From assembly GCF_910592395.1 (NCBI RefSeq), contig NC_088315.1, forward strand, positions 15,733,808 to 15,797,807: 64,000 nt of DNA, read 5' to 3'. The position numbers and the translations under genes are program-made. A model generated the notes under the pieces. The model was given only the letters and a program-made list of their open reading frames with translations, searched no databases and was not told the origin of the DNA. Position 1 is the stretch's first letter; every line of letters starts with the position of its first letter. This stretch comes from Lineus longissimus. Taxonomy: Eukaryota; Nemertea; Pilidiophora; Heteronemertea; Lineidae. Shown here piece by piece: positions 9,219-18,029 of the stretch.

Positions 9219-10070
9219 ATGAATAATCAGCAAATGAATAGTCAGACATCTGCAGTGATTGAACAACAGATGAAACAGATTGGTGTTATGAGTCCTGAGA
9301 GCTTAGCTCGAGTTGGGGCTTCTAACCAACAGAACACTGGTAGTTACCAACAAAACAGAACTAACTTTCAACAGAACTGCTCTACAAATCAACAAGTTTC
9401 AAACAAGCAGTTGAATAGTTCAAATTTTGTTAATCCTAGTCAAGGAATAGTTAATCCCAGTCAAGGAATAGTAAATTCTAGTTGCCAACTAGGCTCAACT
9501 CGAGCTACGCTCTCAGGACAAAGTCCGACTAGCAATCAACAAAATTTGAACTATTTGACTGATAGTGGCCTTAAAGCCAAACAAGACTTAGAGATTCTAG
9601 TTGCAACTGGTAAAAGCAAGGATTTCCTTAATAAACAAATAACTTTTAATGACTTAGATAATATGACTGAAAAAGAAATCTTAAAACACCATAGAATGTA
9701 TGAAACAAAGATGGCTGCCAGACTTAATGATTCTTTGGGTAAGACAGTAATTAAAGCTTACACTAAATTATCAAGGTGGTTATTACCAATAGATGATGAA
9801 GATAATCTTTATCATGATCTTAGAAATGATTATTTGATAACTAACGAGTTGGATAAATGGCTTGGATGGTTGAGTTTGAGAATGGGACCATTAACTGCAC
9901 TTGCCTCAACAACACTTATTACTTTAGGTCATTGTCATGAGGAATCATCTATGACTGCATCGAGTATGACTGCATCAAATATGAATACACCAAATATGAC
10001 TGTCTCTGAATGTGACAAATCAATAGATGAAAGTCTAGATATCACAGGTAGTGATGATAAAGAAGACTAA
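9219..10070 (+). CDS. Gln/Asn-rich Polinton protein, unknown function
   Basis: 283 residues. The first ~110 are a low-complexity Gln/Asn/Ser segment with a repeated NPSQGIV, and they hold two double-hairpin-derived peptides (SPESLAR and STRATLSGQSPT). Residues ~115-235 form a compact domain with Trp/Leu-rich helices (KAYTKLSRWLLPIDDEDNLY, NELDKWLGWLSLRMGPLTAL) that looks conserved but that I cannot name. The C-terminus has Met-Thr-Ala-Ser repeats and an acidic tail. The start is set by TTAAATG. Confidence 0.7.
   Translation: MNNQQMNSQTSAVIEQQMKQIGVMSPESLARVGASNQQNTGSYQQNRTNFQQNCSTNQQVSNKQLNSSNFVNPSQGIVNPSQGIVNSSCQLGSTRATLSGQSPTSNQQNLNYLTDSGLKAKQDLEILVATGKSKDFLNKQITFNDLDNMTEKEILKHHRMYETKMAARLNDSLGKTVIKAYTKLSRWLLPIDDEDNLYHDLRNDYLITNELDKWLGWLSLRMGPLTALASTTLITLGHCHEESSMTASSMTASNMNTPNMTVSECDKSIDESLDITGSDDKED
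9288..9309 (+). repeat. Double-hairpin element 5, eroded
   Basis: Only the second stem-loop is intact (GAGC-TTA-GCTC, 9299-9309). The first arm has lost its GGAC half but keeps GTCC. In frame; encodes SPESLAR. Confidence 0.7.
9502..9526 (-). repeat. Double-hairpin element 6, minus orientation
   Basis: GAGC-TAC-GCTC, TCA, GGAC-AAA-GTCC, with both stems perfect. It shares extra left flank (GGCTCAAC) with the copy at 10514-10538, so these two are close relatives. In frame. Confidence 0.85.
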
Positions 10071-10119
10071 ATTAACCTGGTTATGAGAACATAGTTCGAA
10101 TTAAATTCGGCCAAGATAA

Positions 10120-10626
10120 ATGGAACTTGAAACTGTAACTGATACTACTCGAGCTATGCTCTCAGGACAAAGTCCGACTAAAGTTTCAGTGTCTAAGAAA
10201 CCTCGATCAGAGAAACAATTAGCATGGTCTAGAGAACTGGGTAGAAGATCTAAGGAATTTAAGAGGATAAAAAAGGATAAGACGACATTTAAAGTACAGG
10301 ACTCCTCACCAAACAACAGAGTTGTGGAAAAGGAGGAAGAAGAATTAGAGGAAGAAGAACCACAATCTCAAAATACTGATGTATCACTGCGTGAATCTAG
10401 TAGTAATACTTATGTCTATGTACTAGGTTTAGGTGCAATTATTTTAGCATCATTTATCATGTTTAAGAAACTTCCTAAAAAAGTAAGTAAAGAGCAGCGA
10501 TCAGGCTCAACCCGAGCTACGCTCTCAGGACAAAGTCCGAATGAAGCAGTCATGAAGGGATCAATTAACCCTCTTGTTAAACCTGTAGTTAAAGAGAAGA
10601 AATGTACTATTCCTTTAATGGAATGA
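10120..10626 (+). CDS. Small single-pass membrane protein of the Polinton
   Basis: 168 residues, with the start in GATAAATG. It has a basic, helical N-terminal segment (EKQLAWSRELGRRSKEFKRI), an acidic stretch, then one transmembrane segment (YVYVLGLGAIILASFIMF, ~103-121), a basic stop-transfer and a short tail ending near LVKPVVKEKK. Double-hairpin cores are inserted in frame before the basic helix (10151-10175) and after the membrane segment (10514-10538). Small membrane proteins of this size are common in Polintons. The function is unknown and a virion-membrane or assembly role is speculative. Confidence 0.7.
   Translation: MELETVTDTTRAMLSGQSPTKVSVSKKPRSEKQLAWSRELGRRSKEFKRIKKDKTTFKVQDSSPNNRVVEKEEEELEEEEPQSQNTDVSLRESSSNTYVYVLGLGAIILASFIMFKKLPKKVSKEQRSGSTRATLSGQSPNEAVMKGSINPLVKPVVKEKKCTIPLME
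10151..10175 (-). repeat. Double-hairpin element 7, minus orientation
   Basis: GAGC-TAT-GCTC, TCA, GGAC-AAA-GTCC, perfect stems. In frame near the N-terminus of the small membrane protein; encodes RAMLSGQSPT. Confidence 0.85.
10514..10538 (-). repeat. Double-hairpin element 8, minus orientation
   Basis: GAGC-TAC-GCTC, TCA, GGAC-AAA-GTCC, perfect stems. In frame near the C-terminus of the same membrane protein. Closest relative of element 6. Confidence 0.85.
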
Positions 10627-10641
10627 TCTAATCAGGTGGTC

Positions 10642-10756
10642 CGACTTCGTCTTGAGAGCTCTGCTCGAGTCAAGCTTTGTTCTCTTGACCTTGTCCTAGT
10701 CCGACTTCGTCTTGAGAGCTCTGCTCGAGTCAGACTTCGTCTTGAGAGCAAAGCTC
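10642..10756. repeat. Four-unit double-hairpin array at a convergent gene junction
   Basis: Cores begin at 10642, 10672, 10702 and 10732, a strict 30-bp period. The second is in the opposite orientation and eroded. First stems are partly weakened (CGAC/GTCT, AGAC/GTCT) while GAGC/GCTC stems are kept. The array fills the gap between two convergent genes and its last unit codes the final residues of the minus-strand gene (IELCSQDEV). A 3'-end-forming role for both genes is possible. Confidence 0.85.
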
Positions 10757-11680
10757 GATTCTTAACTCTAAAGAAACCTCTGTTCCTCTGAAATTAACTA
10801 GCTTACCATTCTCATCAGTGATTTCGAATTTTATGTGATTAGTACACTTATTTATCGTTTTCTTACAATTCGGTTCGTATCGCTGCATTTTTATTTGGTC
10901 ACCATCTTCTACAGGTATGATGCAGAAAATGTTAGATGGTTTATTGTTGTAGAGGGTCTTAGCTTTGTCAACCAAATTAGCTTGCAGGAATAGATATTTC
11001 CTGTAAAAGTTGAGTGGTCTTGTGGAGTAGTATTTTCCTTTCTTGGTGAATTTAGTTTGCTTAAAGCCAAACCACTCATTCACCACTGTGAGCTGTTTTT
11101 CTATCACCTCTCTTATGGTTTTGCTTATTTGAAAACCTTCTGTGTTTCTCTCAATCTTGATTTTTTCATTTTTATCTAACTTGTCTACTTTCAGAGGGTA
11201 CTCTTTATCCTCTGTAAGTTCAAGGGTTATGTAATTATTGTTATCACAGTAAATTTTCACATGGCTTATTCCAATTTCTTTTATGTATTTTTGCCATACC
11301 TCACAAAACTCACTTAAACTAAAATGTCGAGAATATGGAAATGTGTATTGAGTAATGGTGTCTTTAGTTGTGGTAGAATCATTTTCCAAATGCCGTTCGC
11401 AAATTTTCATGACTTCCTTTTCAAGTGTATCTGTTTCAAGTCCAGGAGCAAATAATGTCCTACACCATAATTGTTTATCTAAGGGCTCATGTGTTGTAAT
11501 TCTGGTTATTTCGACTAGAAATGAGAAAATCCTTACTCCCTCTGGTAGAAAATCACCTGTCCACCATGAATTGTAAAAGGTTATCGATTTCAAAGTAATG
11601 GATTTTATGTCTAATTGGTCTGTTAAGTAGTACTCAAATTTGGCTTCATTAAATTCTTGTTCATTGATTATGAAGTCCAT
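10730..11680 (-). CDS. Penton-like minor capsid protein, second copy (penton-like 2)
   Basis: 316 residues on the minus strand. The N-terminal DIKSITLKSITFYNSWWTG and the C-terminal IKFEITDENGKLVNFRGTEV match the corresponding ends of the shorter penton-like protein at 20322-21089 (ACSITLTFAVIPCTFYNIS and LNIRLTDEKGDIIDLNGHNV). That is the layout of the single-jelly-roll penton fold of Polintons and adenoviruses. The middle region is longer and different. It could be a paralogous vertex or fibre-associated protein. The last residues are encoded by a double-hairpin unit, so its natural C-terminus has been altered. Its start follows AAATAGAA. Confidence 0.6.
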   Translation of the reverse strand: MDFIINEQEFNEAKFEYYLTDQLDIKSITLKSITFYNSWWTGDFLPEGVRIFSFLVEITRITTHEPLDKQLWCRTLFAPGLETDTLEKEVMKICERHLENDSTTTKDTITQYTFPYSRHFSLSEFCEVWQKYIKEIGISHVKIYCDNNNYITLELTEDKEYPLKVDKLDKNEKIKIERNTEGFQISKTIREVIEKQLTVVNEWFGFKQTKFTKKGKYYSTRPLNFYRKYLFLQANLVDKAKTLYNNKPSNIFCIIPVEDGDQIKMQRYEPNCKKTINKCTNHIKFEITDENGKLVNFRGTEVSLELRIELCSQDEV

Positions 11681-11736
11681 TTCTATTTAATTCAAGATAT
11701 TTATTGAATTTAATAAATTTTAATCTAATAAATAGA
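11681..11736. promoter_or_regulatory. Divergent promoter between penton-like 2 and DNA polymerase
   Basis: A 56-bp AT-rich spacer between two divergent start codons. Both starts have the same context, AAATAGAA(A)TG, which also precedes the major capsid gene at 22752. This differs from the TAAATG context of most other genes and may mark a separate expression class. Confidence 0.45.
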
Positions 11737-12446
11737 ATGACTGATAAGAATCAGAAAATACTTTGCACTACATGTGACAAGTACATATCCTACAATAATA
11801 TGGCTATTCACAGGAGAACCAAAGGTCACTTAAGTAAATTAAATCCGGATTATGTCCCTATTGCTCAACCCCGAGCCCCATCACTGATCCCTAAAACTAT
11901 GGATAAGAAACTTGCATTTGAGGAAAATGAGCTAGATGGCATAAAGAAAGTGAGTGGAATAGAAATAGTAAAACAATTTGGCAAGCCTGTAGTCACCATT
12001 AGTTTGAAGATTGACAGAGAAGCTAAACAAGTGTATGAATACAGAGATAAATTAGAGGAGGTATTATTTCAACTCAATGATTACCATCACAAAATTAGCA
12101 TATCAGTATTTGCTCAGTTTGATCGTCAGGGTGAAAGTGTAACACACCCCATACAGTCTCCAATGGAAAGCATAATTTCAAGGAACCAGGCAATTTATGC
12201 CATAACCAACCAGTTAAACTACATTAAGACACAGATTGAGGAAAGGTACTTTCAAGGTTCTGGACTTACTTTAAATAAAATAGAGTCTTGTAACATGACC
12301 ATCTGTTCTTACAAGAGGTGTAAAGGTGGTCATTACACTAAATTACCATTTAAAACAAAAGCAGTAATAAATGTGGAATCAAATGACAATAAATGTTTTC
12401 TCTGGTCTTTATTGGCCGCTAAATATCTGAAAGAAAATCCAGAGAC

Positions 12447-12471
12447 GGACTTTGTCCTGAGAGCAGAGCTC
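12447..12471 (+). repeat. Double-hairpin element inside the polymerase N-terminal region
   Basis: GGAC-TTT-GTCC, TGA, GAGC-AGA-GCTC, perfect stems. In frame; encodes DFVLRAELE about 30 residues after the DNKCF motif, probably in a surface loop. Confidence 0.85.
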
Positions 12472-14172
12472 GAGAGTACATTCAATATCACTACTGATAT
12501 CAAAATCAAATCATTTCCTGTATGTATTCAAAAGGATATCCCTAAGATAGAGAGTGATAATAATCTCAAGATTAATGTGTTCAAGTTAGAGAACGAATGG
12601 GCTAAGAGCACCTATGAGGCAAAACTAGAACCTCTCTACCTGTCCAAGAATTATGATGATGATGATGTCATCGATCTGTTGTATTTCAAGGACCATTTCA
12701 TGTACATAAGAGACATCAATCTTTTCTTCAGGACACTAGCTCATAGAGTGTATCTTTGCAGGAGATGCATGAATTACTTTTACAGGAAGTCAACACTAGA
12801 TAAACATAAAAAGAAATGTGGAGAACACGATTACTGTAAGATTACTTTGCCTCCACCTAACAGTAAATGGTCACAAATTAAATTTGAAAAACACTCATTC
12901 AAAAATAGAGTTCCGTTTGTTATCTATGCTGATTTCGAAGCGATAAGCGAACCTTGTTCTTCTGCCGAAGGCAACATACCAGTAGTATCAGTAGAGCCAC
13001 CTATGATGAAAGAACCGAGTTCAAAGAAACTTTTTAAACAAAATGCATCAGCTGTTGGTGTTTATGTTCACTCAGACTACACACACCTTTACAGTAGCCA
13101 GTATGTGTCTCACAGGGGTGCTGATGTTGTAGATGTGTTCTGTAATTGGTTAATCAGGATGGAAGAACAATTCTCTAATTTATTGAACTGTAACTTTCCT
13201 CTAACAATGACAGATGAAGACTGGCATAAATATCAATTAGAAACACATTGTTACTATTGTAATCAACCTTTGGGATATGACAAGGTCAAGGATCATGATC
13301 ACTACTGTGGTAGATATCGAGGTGCTGCTCACAACTCGTGTAATTTGAATGAAAAGAAAGCTATGTTTGTTCCAGTGTTTTTTCACAATCTCAGTAATTA
13401 CGATTCTCACTTATTTATTAAAGAATTAATGAATAAGCTACCGAAGTACAAGAAACTGAAAATACTTGCCAAAACATCAGAGGAATACATTTCATTTCAG
13501 TTCGGTTGTTTCAGGTTTTTGGACTCGTACAGATTCCTGCAGTCCAGTTTAGACAACATAACCAAATCAATGTTGGATGATGATTTTAAAATTACCAGAC
13601 AGCTGTTCCCAAATACCACTGACTTTAAGCTATTGAGGAAGAAGGGTTCAGTACCTTACTCTTTTTACACATCACATGAAAGCTACAATGTTACTTACCT
13701 AGAAAAGTCTATGTTTTTTGACGAATTGAAAAATGAAATGGCACCTGATTCTGCCTATGATGAGGCTAAGGTAATATGGGATCATTTCAAGATCAGGAAT
13801 CACGGTGAGTTCCTTGACCTCTACCTCAAAACTGATGTGATCCTTTTAGCTGATTTATTTGAGAAATTCAGGGATGTCAATTTGAACTACTTTCAGATAG
13901 ATCCATGTCACTGTTACTCGGCACCAGGCCTAACCTGGCAAGCTGGTTTGAAGTACACAGGAATAAACCTAGAACTACTGACTGATACCAACATTTTACT
14001 TACTTTTGAGAAAGCAATACGAGGTGGAATTTCGGGTGTTATGGGAACAAGACATGTCAAGGCAGATGAACACCACAAACTACTCTACGTAGACGCAAAT
14101 AATCTCTACGGCTGGTCCATGATGGAACCTCAACCCTATGGTAGTTTTGAAATGATAGATATTGATCCACTC

Positions 14173-14227
14173 GAGCTATGCTCTCAGGACAAAGTCCGAC
14201 TAGGACAAGGTCCCGAGAGCAAAGCTC
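14173..14227. repeat. Double-hairpin pair inside the polymerase palm region
   Basis: A minus-oriented core (14173-14197) and a plus-oriented core (14203-14227) with 30-bp spacing, the same arrangement as 8149-8203. They add about 20 in-frame residues (LELCSQDKVRLGQGPESKAR) shortly after the DANNLYGW catalytic motif. Confidence 0.85.
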
Positions 14228-14848
14228 GACTTAACATGAATGTTATCAGTAAAGAGCAGATTATGGCAATTCCAAGTGATAGTGAAGTAGGCTACTTTTT
14301 AGAGGTTGATTTGGAGTATCCAGGAAATATTAAATTTAAGTCAAGGAACTTTCCATTCTGTCCCGAATCTCTCTTTATTGAAGATGATGAATTAAGTCCT
14401 TACCAGAGAGAGTTACTGGGCGATGATAAAAGATCAAATGTAGAGAAACTAATACTAACACAAAAGGATAAAACTAATTACATAGTGCATTACAGAATGC
14501 TACAATTTTACCTAAAGCACGGAATGGTACTTAAGAGGGTTCATTCAGTGATAAGCTTTAAACAATCAAAGTGGTTAGCACCATACATTGATTTTAACAC
14601 TAAAAGACGTATGGATTCTAAGACTGATTTTGAGAAAGACTATTTTAAACTGATGAACAATGCGTTCTATGGAAAAACTTGTGAGAATGTAAGGAACAGG
14701 GTTGAAATTGAATTTGTATCGGACGGGGAGAGAGCCAGGAATGTAATGGCCAATCCCAGGTTTTCATCGATATGCGTATTTGACGAACATAATGCTGCTA
14801 TTAGCATGAGGAAAACATCAATGAAATTCAACAAACCAATCTACATAG

Positions 14849-14988
14849 GAGCTTCAGTACTTGAATTGTCTAAATTATTAATGTATGAATTCTATTATGA
14901 AGTTCTTCAACCGTACTTGAGCTTCAGTACTTGAATTGTCTAAATTATTAATGTATGAATTCTATTATGAAGTTCTTCAACCGTACTT
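14849..14988 (+). repeat. 70-bp tandem duplication breaking the polymerase
   Basis: Bases 14849-14918 are repeated exactly at 14919-14988. Seventy is not a multiple of three, so the duplication shifts the frame and leads to a TGA at 14932-14934. The exactness means it is very recent or an assembly artefact. Confidence 0.9.
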
Positions 14989-15236
14989 TGGTGAGAAAAA
15001 TATTGAATTGCTGTATCTAGATACAGATTCCTTTGTACTTAACATTAATACTGATGACTTAACTAAAGACTTAAAGGAGTTGAGACACTATTTTGACTTC
15101 AGTAATTATCCAAAAGATCATCCACTCTATGATACCAGTAAGAAGAAGGTACCAGGCTACTTTAAGGATGAGCTAGGAGGAGTAGAGATGACTGAATTCA
15201 TTGCCCTGAGAAGTAAGATGTACGCTTACAGGACCA

Positions 15237-15291
15237 AGACTATGTCTGGAGAGCAAGGATCGACTGGGACTACGTCCCGAGAACAGAGTTT
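15237..15291 (+). repeat. Double-hairpin pair near the polymerase C-terminus, with covarying stems
   Basis: The first core (15237) has AGAC-TAT-GTCT, a perfect stem with both arms changed from GGAC/GTCC. Its second stem-loop is eroded (GAGC-AAG-GATC). The second core, 30 bp later, has GGAC-TAC-GTCC and GAAC-AGA-GTTT. Both are in frame in the polymerase. Confidence 0.8.
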
Positions 15292-15583
15292 GACAAAAGA
15301 TTACGATTCTAAGAAATTGAAGGGTATTGCCAAGAATGTAGTAAGGAGAAATATCTCATTTGATGACTATGTTGATTGTCTTGAAAAGAGTAGGTCATTT
15401 TACCACAAGATGAGACACTTAAGATCAGATAAACACCAAATCTATTTGGAAGAAGTTGACAAAAAAAGCCTCAGTCCTTTTGATGACAAGAGGTTCATAC
15501 TTGAAGATGGAATAAGCACCTTACCATTTGGAATGTATTATGAAGGCTACATAGATTACAGCGATTCAAACTTCGCTTGAGTC

Positions 15584-15670
15584 GGACTACGTCCAGAGAA
15601 CAAAGTTCGAGTTGTAAAAATCATTATTCGGACTTTGTCCTAGTCGAGCTTTGACCTGAGAGCATAGCTA
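15584..15670. repeat. Double-hairpin cluster at convergent junction, left part
   Basis: A core at 15584-15608 has GGAC-TAC-GTCC, AGA, GAAC-AAA-GTTC. Both stems are perfect and the second is a full GAAC/GTTC replacement of GAGC/GCTC. Eroded stem-loops follow (GGAC-TTT-GTCC at 15630-15640; GAGC-ATA-GCTA near 15660-15670). Confidence 0.8.
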
Positions 15671-15778
15671 GATTAAACTAATGAATAGGGTGGTGCTGAT
15701 GGTAGTGTTACTTGGTGAAATTCATCCCTAACACCGAAGTCATGATAATAGTGATAGTGATACACCACATTAGGATTA

Positions 15779-15849
15779 GGACGTAGTCCGGGTCCGACTT
15801 TGTCCTGAGAGCATAGCTCGAGTCGAACTTTGTTCTCTGGACGTAGTCC
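15779..15849. repeat. Double-hairpin cluster at convergent junction, right part
   Basis: In order: GGAC-GTA-GTCC (15779), CGAC-TTT-GTCC + GAGC-ATA-GCTC (15795-15819), then 30 bp later GAAC-TTT-GTTC + GGAC-GTA-GTCC (15825-15849). The GTA loops are the reverse complement of the TAC loops found in other copies. Confidence 0.85.
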
Positions 15850-15863
15850 GGGTCCTGTTTGAT

Positions 15864-16523
15864 TTACTGAACTTTTAGTTTTTCTAGCATCTCTGTCTGT
15901 GCTAGTTTTTTTCCTTCTTCTAAAAAAGTCTTCTTTAAAGACTCTACATCAACAGCTGAACTTGCCTCCCTTTGTTTTTTCCTAATGGCATTTTTCATCG
16001 AAATGTATTTCTCCTTCTCCTTGAGAATCAAAGTAAACTCATCTGTAGATATGTGAGAATCGGTTAAGGCTTTACTAACCAAATCATTGATTGTGTTCAG
16101 TTTTGAAATTGCCAACATTCTGATATTCTCATGCTTTTCAATTTTCTTAAGAATATTCTTTTTCTCCCAGCCTAAGGCTGATGAAATAATGGCACTACCT
16201 ATTGTTACGCCACCCAAAGCTAAGCCTATCGGTGCCGTGATGACACCAGCTAGAGCGGAAACACCAACAGATCCGGCTGCAACGCTGGCAAAATTAAGGA
16301 AATGGCTAATGCCAGTAATTACGCTAAATGCTTTTTTGTACTTTGAAAATATCTTTCTTCTAAATTCAATCTCGCTTTCTAAGAAACTCTTAACCTCACA
16401 TATTTGTTGTAGTCTGAAAGCCTGAGGGTTACTTTCTGTATGCTTTTCAGACCGTTCATAGTTCAAATGACTTTCAGAGTTTAAATTACTTAAATCTGGA
16501 TAAACCTTATTGTCTCCATCCAT
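15864..16523 (-). CDS. Polinton two-TM helical membrane protein
   Basis: 219 residues, with the start in CTAATTAAATGG. The order is a basic amphipathic helix (EIEFRRKIFSKYKKAFSVIT), a glycine/alanine-rich double hydrophobic segment (~85-125: SVAAGSVGVSALAGVITAPI and on), then a long helical region (KHENIRMLAISKLNTINDLV; DEFTLILKEKEKYISMKNAI). From memory, similar proteins are common in metazoan Polintons and have no assigned function. The hydrophobic hairpin between helices suggests membrane insertion. It is transcribed toward the polymerase and lies 4 bp downstream of the next minus-strand gene. Confidence 0.7.
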   Translation of the reverse strand: MDGDNKVYPDLSNLNSESHLNYERSEKHTESNPQAFRLQQICEVKSFLESEIEFRRKIFSKYKKAFSVITGISHFLNFASVAAGSVGVSALAGVITAPIGLALGGVTIGSAIISSALGWEKKNILKKIEKHENIRMLAISKLNTINDLVSKALTDSHISTDEFTLILKEKEKYISMKNAIRKKQREASSAVDVESLKKTFLEEGKKLAQTEMLEKLKVQ

Positions 16524-16527
16524 TTAA

Positions 16528-16797
16528 TTAGTGGGAATAACTAGAATCAGTTGTTCTGTCATTTCTAGTGTTTAGTGTTGATCCTACAGACACTACAGGT
16601 TTTTGAAGTACATTAAATTTTAAAGGTTTTTCTGACCCAACAGGTTTTTCTGTCCCAACAGGCACAGCAGGTTTTAAAGGTTTTTCGGGACCAGGCTCCA
16701 ACTTTGACTCTACTTCTGCCTCTAATTCTCTATGAAATCGTTCTAATCTTTCTTTCCAATTACGTGGTCGTTTTGTGTAACCCCAAGTTCTATTCAT
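16528..16797 (-). CDS. Small Pro/Lys-rich protein, unknown
   Basis: 89 residues, with the start in TTAATTAAATG. It has a basic N-terminus (WGYTKRPRNWKERLERFHRE) then imperfect repeats of EKP(L/V) and PVG units. It is probably disordered and no family is recognised. The start context matches its neighbours and the gaps on both sides are very short, which supports it as a real gene in the minus-strand cluster 15864-17941. Confidence 0.55.
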   Translation of the reverse strand: MNRTWGYTKRPRNWKERLERFHRELEAEVESKLEPGPEKPLKPAVPVGTEKPVGSEKPLKFNVLQKPVVSVGSTLNTRNDRTTDSSYSH

Positions 16798-16816
16798 TTA
16801 ATTAAGTAAAATAAAA

Positions 16817-17941
16817 TCAATTCACTGCAAAGAGTAAATTTATTTCAAGTCTATTATTCAACTTAATCATCTCGTTTATGATTTCTGTCTGACTACATAT
16901 GTTAATGTTCTGGTTCATTCTCATGTTATTATTTAAATTCGATAATCTATCAAGCAGAATCATATTTTCATCACGAAGATAATCCCCGAAATGCTGTGAT
17001 ATCACTATTTTCCAATTTGGTATTACATCCTGGTCTCGAAAGACAAACCAGTTTTCACTTCTCATTTTTACCATGAAATCCATTGACCTATCCAATTGAT
17101 CCTTAAATAGTGTGTAGTCTACTTTAGCACTCTTCTGTCTGTTTTGTGTTTTAGACATTGGTCTAATGTTAAACCAAGCAAAGCACAGTTCAGGTTTATC
17201 TTTGAATTCCTTGATTGGTAAGACATGATCCAACTCTTCTTCTACTATTCGAACTCTGTTCTCGGGACTTTGTCCTATTGGAGATAGACTCCTCTGGTAC
17301 TTTAACCACTGTGAGAAGAAACTGTCTGTACATCCTAGATTGAATGATGAATTACCGTTACACTCTCCCTTAGAAATGCGGTTTAGACCAACTCTAATTT
17401 TGTGTCTGTCTCTATTACCATTTTGGTCAAGGTAATCCTTTTTGTAATATGAATTAAAACATGATCTACAGTTACCTCTATTTCCGTCTTTACCAAATTC
17501 ACCATCACTTAGTAATTTATTTTCATAACATTTATTACATACCTTGATTTTACTTGAACCACATTCTTTACAGTAATCAAGTAGTTTATTACGCCTGTTC
17601 TTTTCAAAATTAATTTCAGGTTTCTTTTCACAGCACTTAACACAATAAATTGTATGTTGATTTTCCATGTTTTGATTCATCATATTATTCTGATTTATCA
17701 TATTTTGATTTTCCATGTTTTGATTTTCCATATTTTGATTTTCCATGTTTTGATTTAAGATAAACTGATTTATCATATTTTGATTTAACATAATCTGATT
17801 TATCAGATTTTGATTTAACATATTATTTTGATGCAAATAATACAAAAACTTCTGAATATTTTGATTCATCATATTATCATGATTCATCATATCATTTTGA
17901 TTCATCATACCATTTTGATTATCAAATATTGCTCCATCCAT
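16817..17941 (-). CDS. HNH endonuclease-like protein with zinc knuckles and NQNM repeats
   Basis: 374 residues. The N-terminal ~100 are Asn/Gln/Met repeats (MNQNM, MENQNM). Four CxxC pairs follow (CVKCCEKK, CKECGSSK, CNKCYENK, CRSCFNSYY), then a segment reading EELDHVLPIKEF, CFAWFNIRPM and NRQK. That is the DH...(C/N)W-N-(I/L)RP...N-K pattern of HNH nucleases, with the Asp-His pair and the downstream Asn visible. A double-hairpin core is inserted in frame just before the Asp-His motif (17251-17275). The start follows AAAGAAATGG, not TAAATG. The role could be genome processing or homing-type cutting. The active site is not proven. Confidence 0.65.
   Translation of the reverse strand: MDGAIFDNQNGMMNQNDMMNHDNMMNQNIQKFLYYLHQNNMLNQNLINQIMLNQNMINQFILNQNMENQNMENQNMENQNMINQNNMMNQNMENQHTIYCVKCCEKKPEINFEKNRRNKLLDYCKECGSSKIKVCNKCYENKLLSDGEFGKDGNRGNCRSCFNSYYKKDYLDQNGNRDRHKIRVGLNRISKGECNGNSSFNLGCTDSFFSQWLKYQRSLSPIGQSPENRVRIVEEELDHVLPIKEFKDKPELCFAWFNIRPMSKTQNRQKSAKVDYTLFKDQLDRSMDFMVKMRSENWFVFRDQDVIPNWKIVISQHFGDYLRDENMILLDRLSNLNNNMRMNQNINICSQTEIINEMIKLNNRLEINLLFAVN
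17251..17275 (-). repeat. Double-hairpin element inside the HNH gene
   Basis: GAAC-TCT-GTTC, TCG, GGAC-TTT-GTCC. Both stems are perfect, with the covariant GAAC/GTTC form. It is in frame on the minus strand and encodes GQSPENRVRI close to the HNH core. Confidence 0.85.
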
Positions 17942-18029
17942 TTCTTTCTTTATTTAGTAGGACATTTTTTTTTTAAATTACGTTTTTCGAACTTGTTCTT
18001 GTGACTTAAGTCATTTTAGAGACTTTATT
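17942..18029 (-). other. Short AT-rich gap
   Basis: An 88-bp gap between the integrase stop and the HNH-protein start, both on the minus strand. It holds a poly-A/T tract and no hairpin element. Confidence 0.4.

Larger units (their letters stand above)
11737..15580 (+). pseudogene. Protein-primed family B DNA polymerase, frameshifted
   Basis: Replication polymerase of the element. It has N-terminal C2H2-like fingers (CTTCDKYISYNNMAIHRRTKGH; CRRCMNYFYRKSTLDKH), a conserved DNKCFLWSLLA segment, exonuclease motifs YADFEA (near 12930) and NLSNYDSH, and a Cys/His motif CYYC...DHDHYCG...RGAAHNSCN. Polymerase motifs are DANNLYGW (near 14091), NAFYGK (near 14657) and LDTDS (near 15017). An exact 70-bp tandem duplication (14849-14988) shifts the frame between NAFYGK and LDTDS, and a TGA follows at 14932-14934. 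No other break is seen. Three in-frame double-hairpin sites also lie inside. The first ATG is 11737. Confidence 0.9.
15581..15863. other. Convergent gap filled with double-hairpin elements
   Basis: This 283-bp gap between the polymerase (plus) and the two-TM protein gene (minus) holds no ORF. Hairpin clusters occupy 15584-15670 and 15779-15849, with an unrelated ~100 bp between them (GATAATAGTGATAGTGATA). It is the largest intergenic space in the central part of the element. Confidence 0.8.

Noticed and set aside
10642-10756. Possible CRISPR array (30-bp period repeats)
   Set aside because: The whole period is repeat, with a fixed 5-bp linker and no unique spacers. Units also occur singly, inverted and inside genes, and the DNA is eukaryotic.
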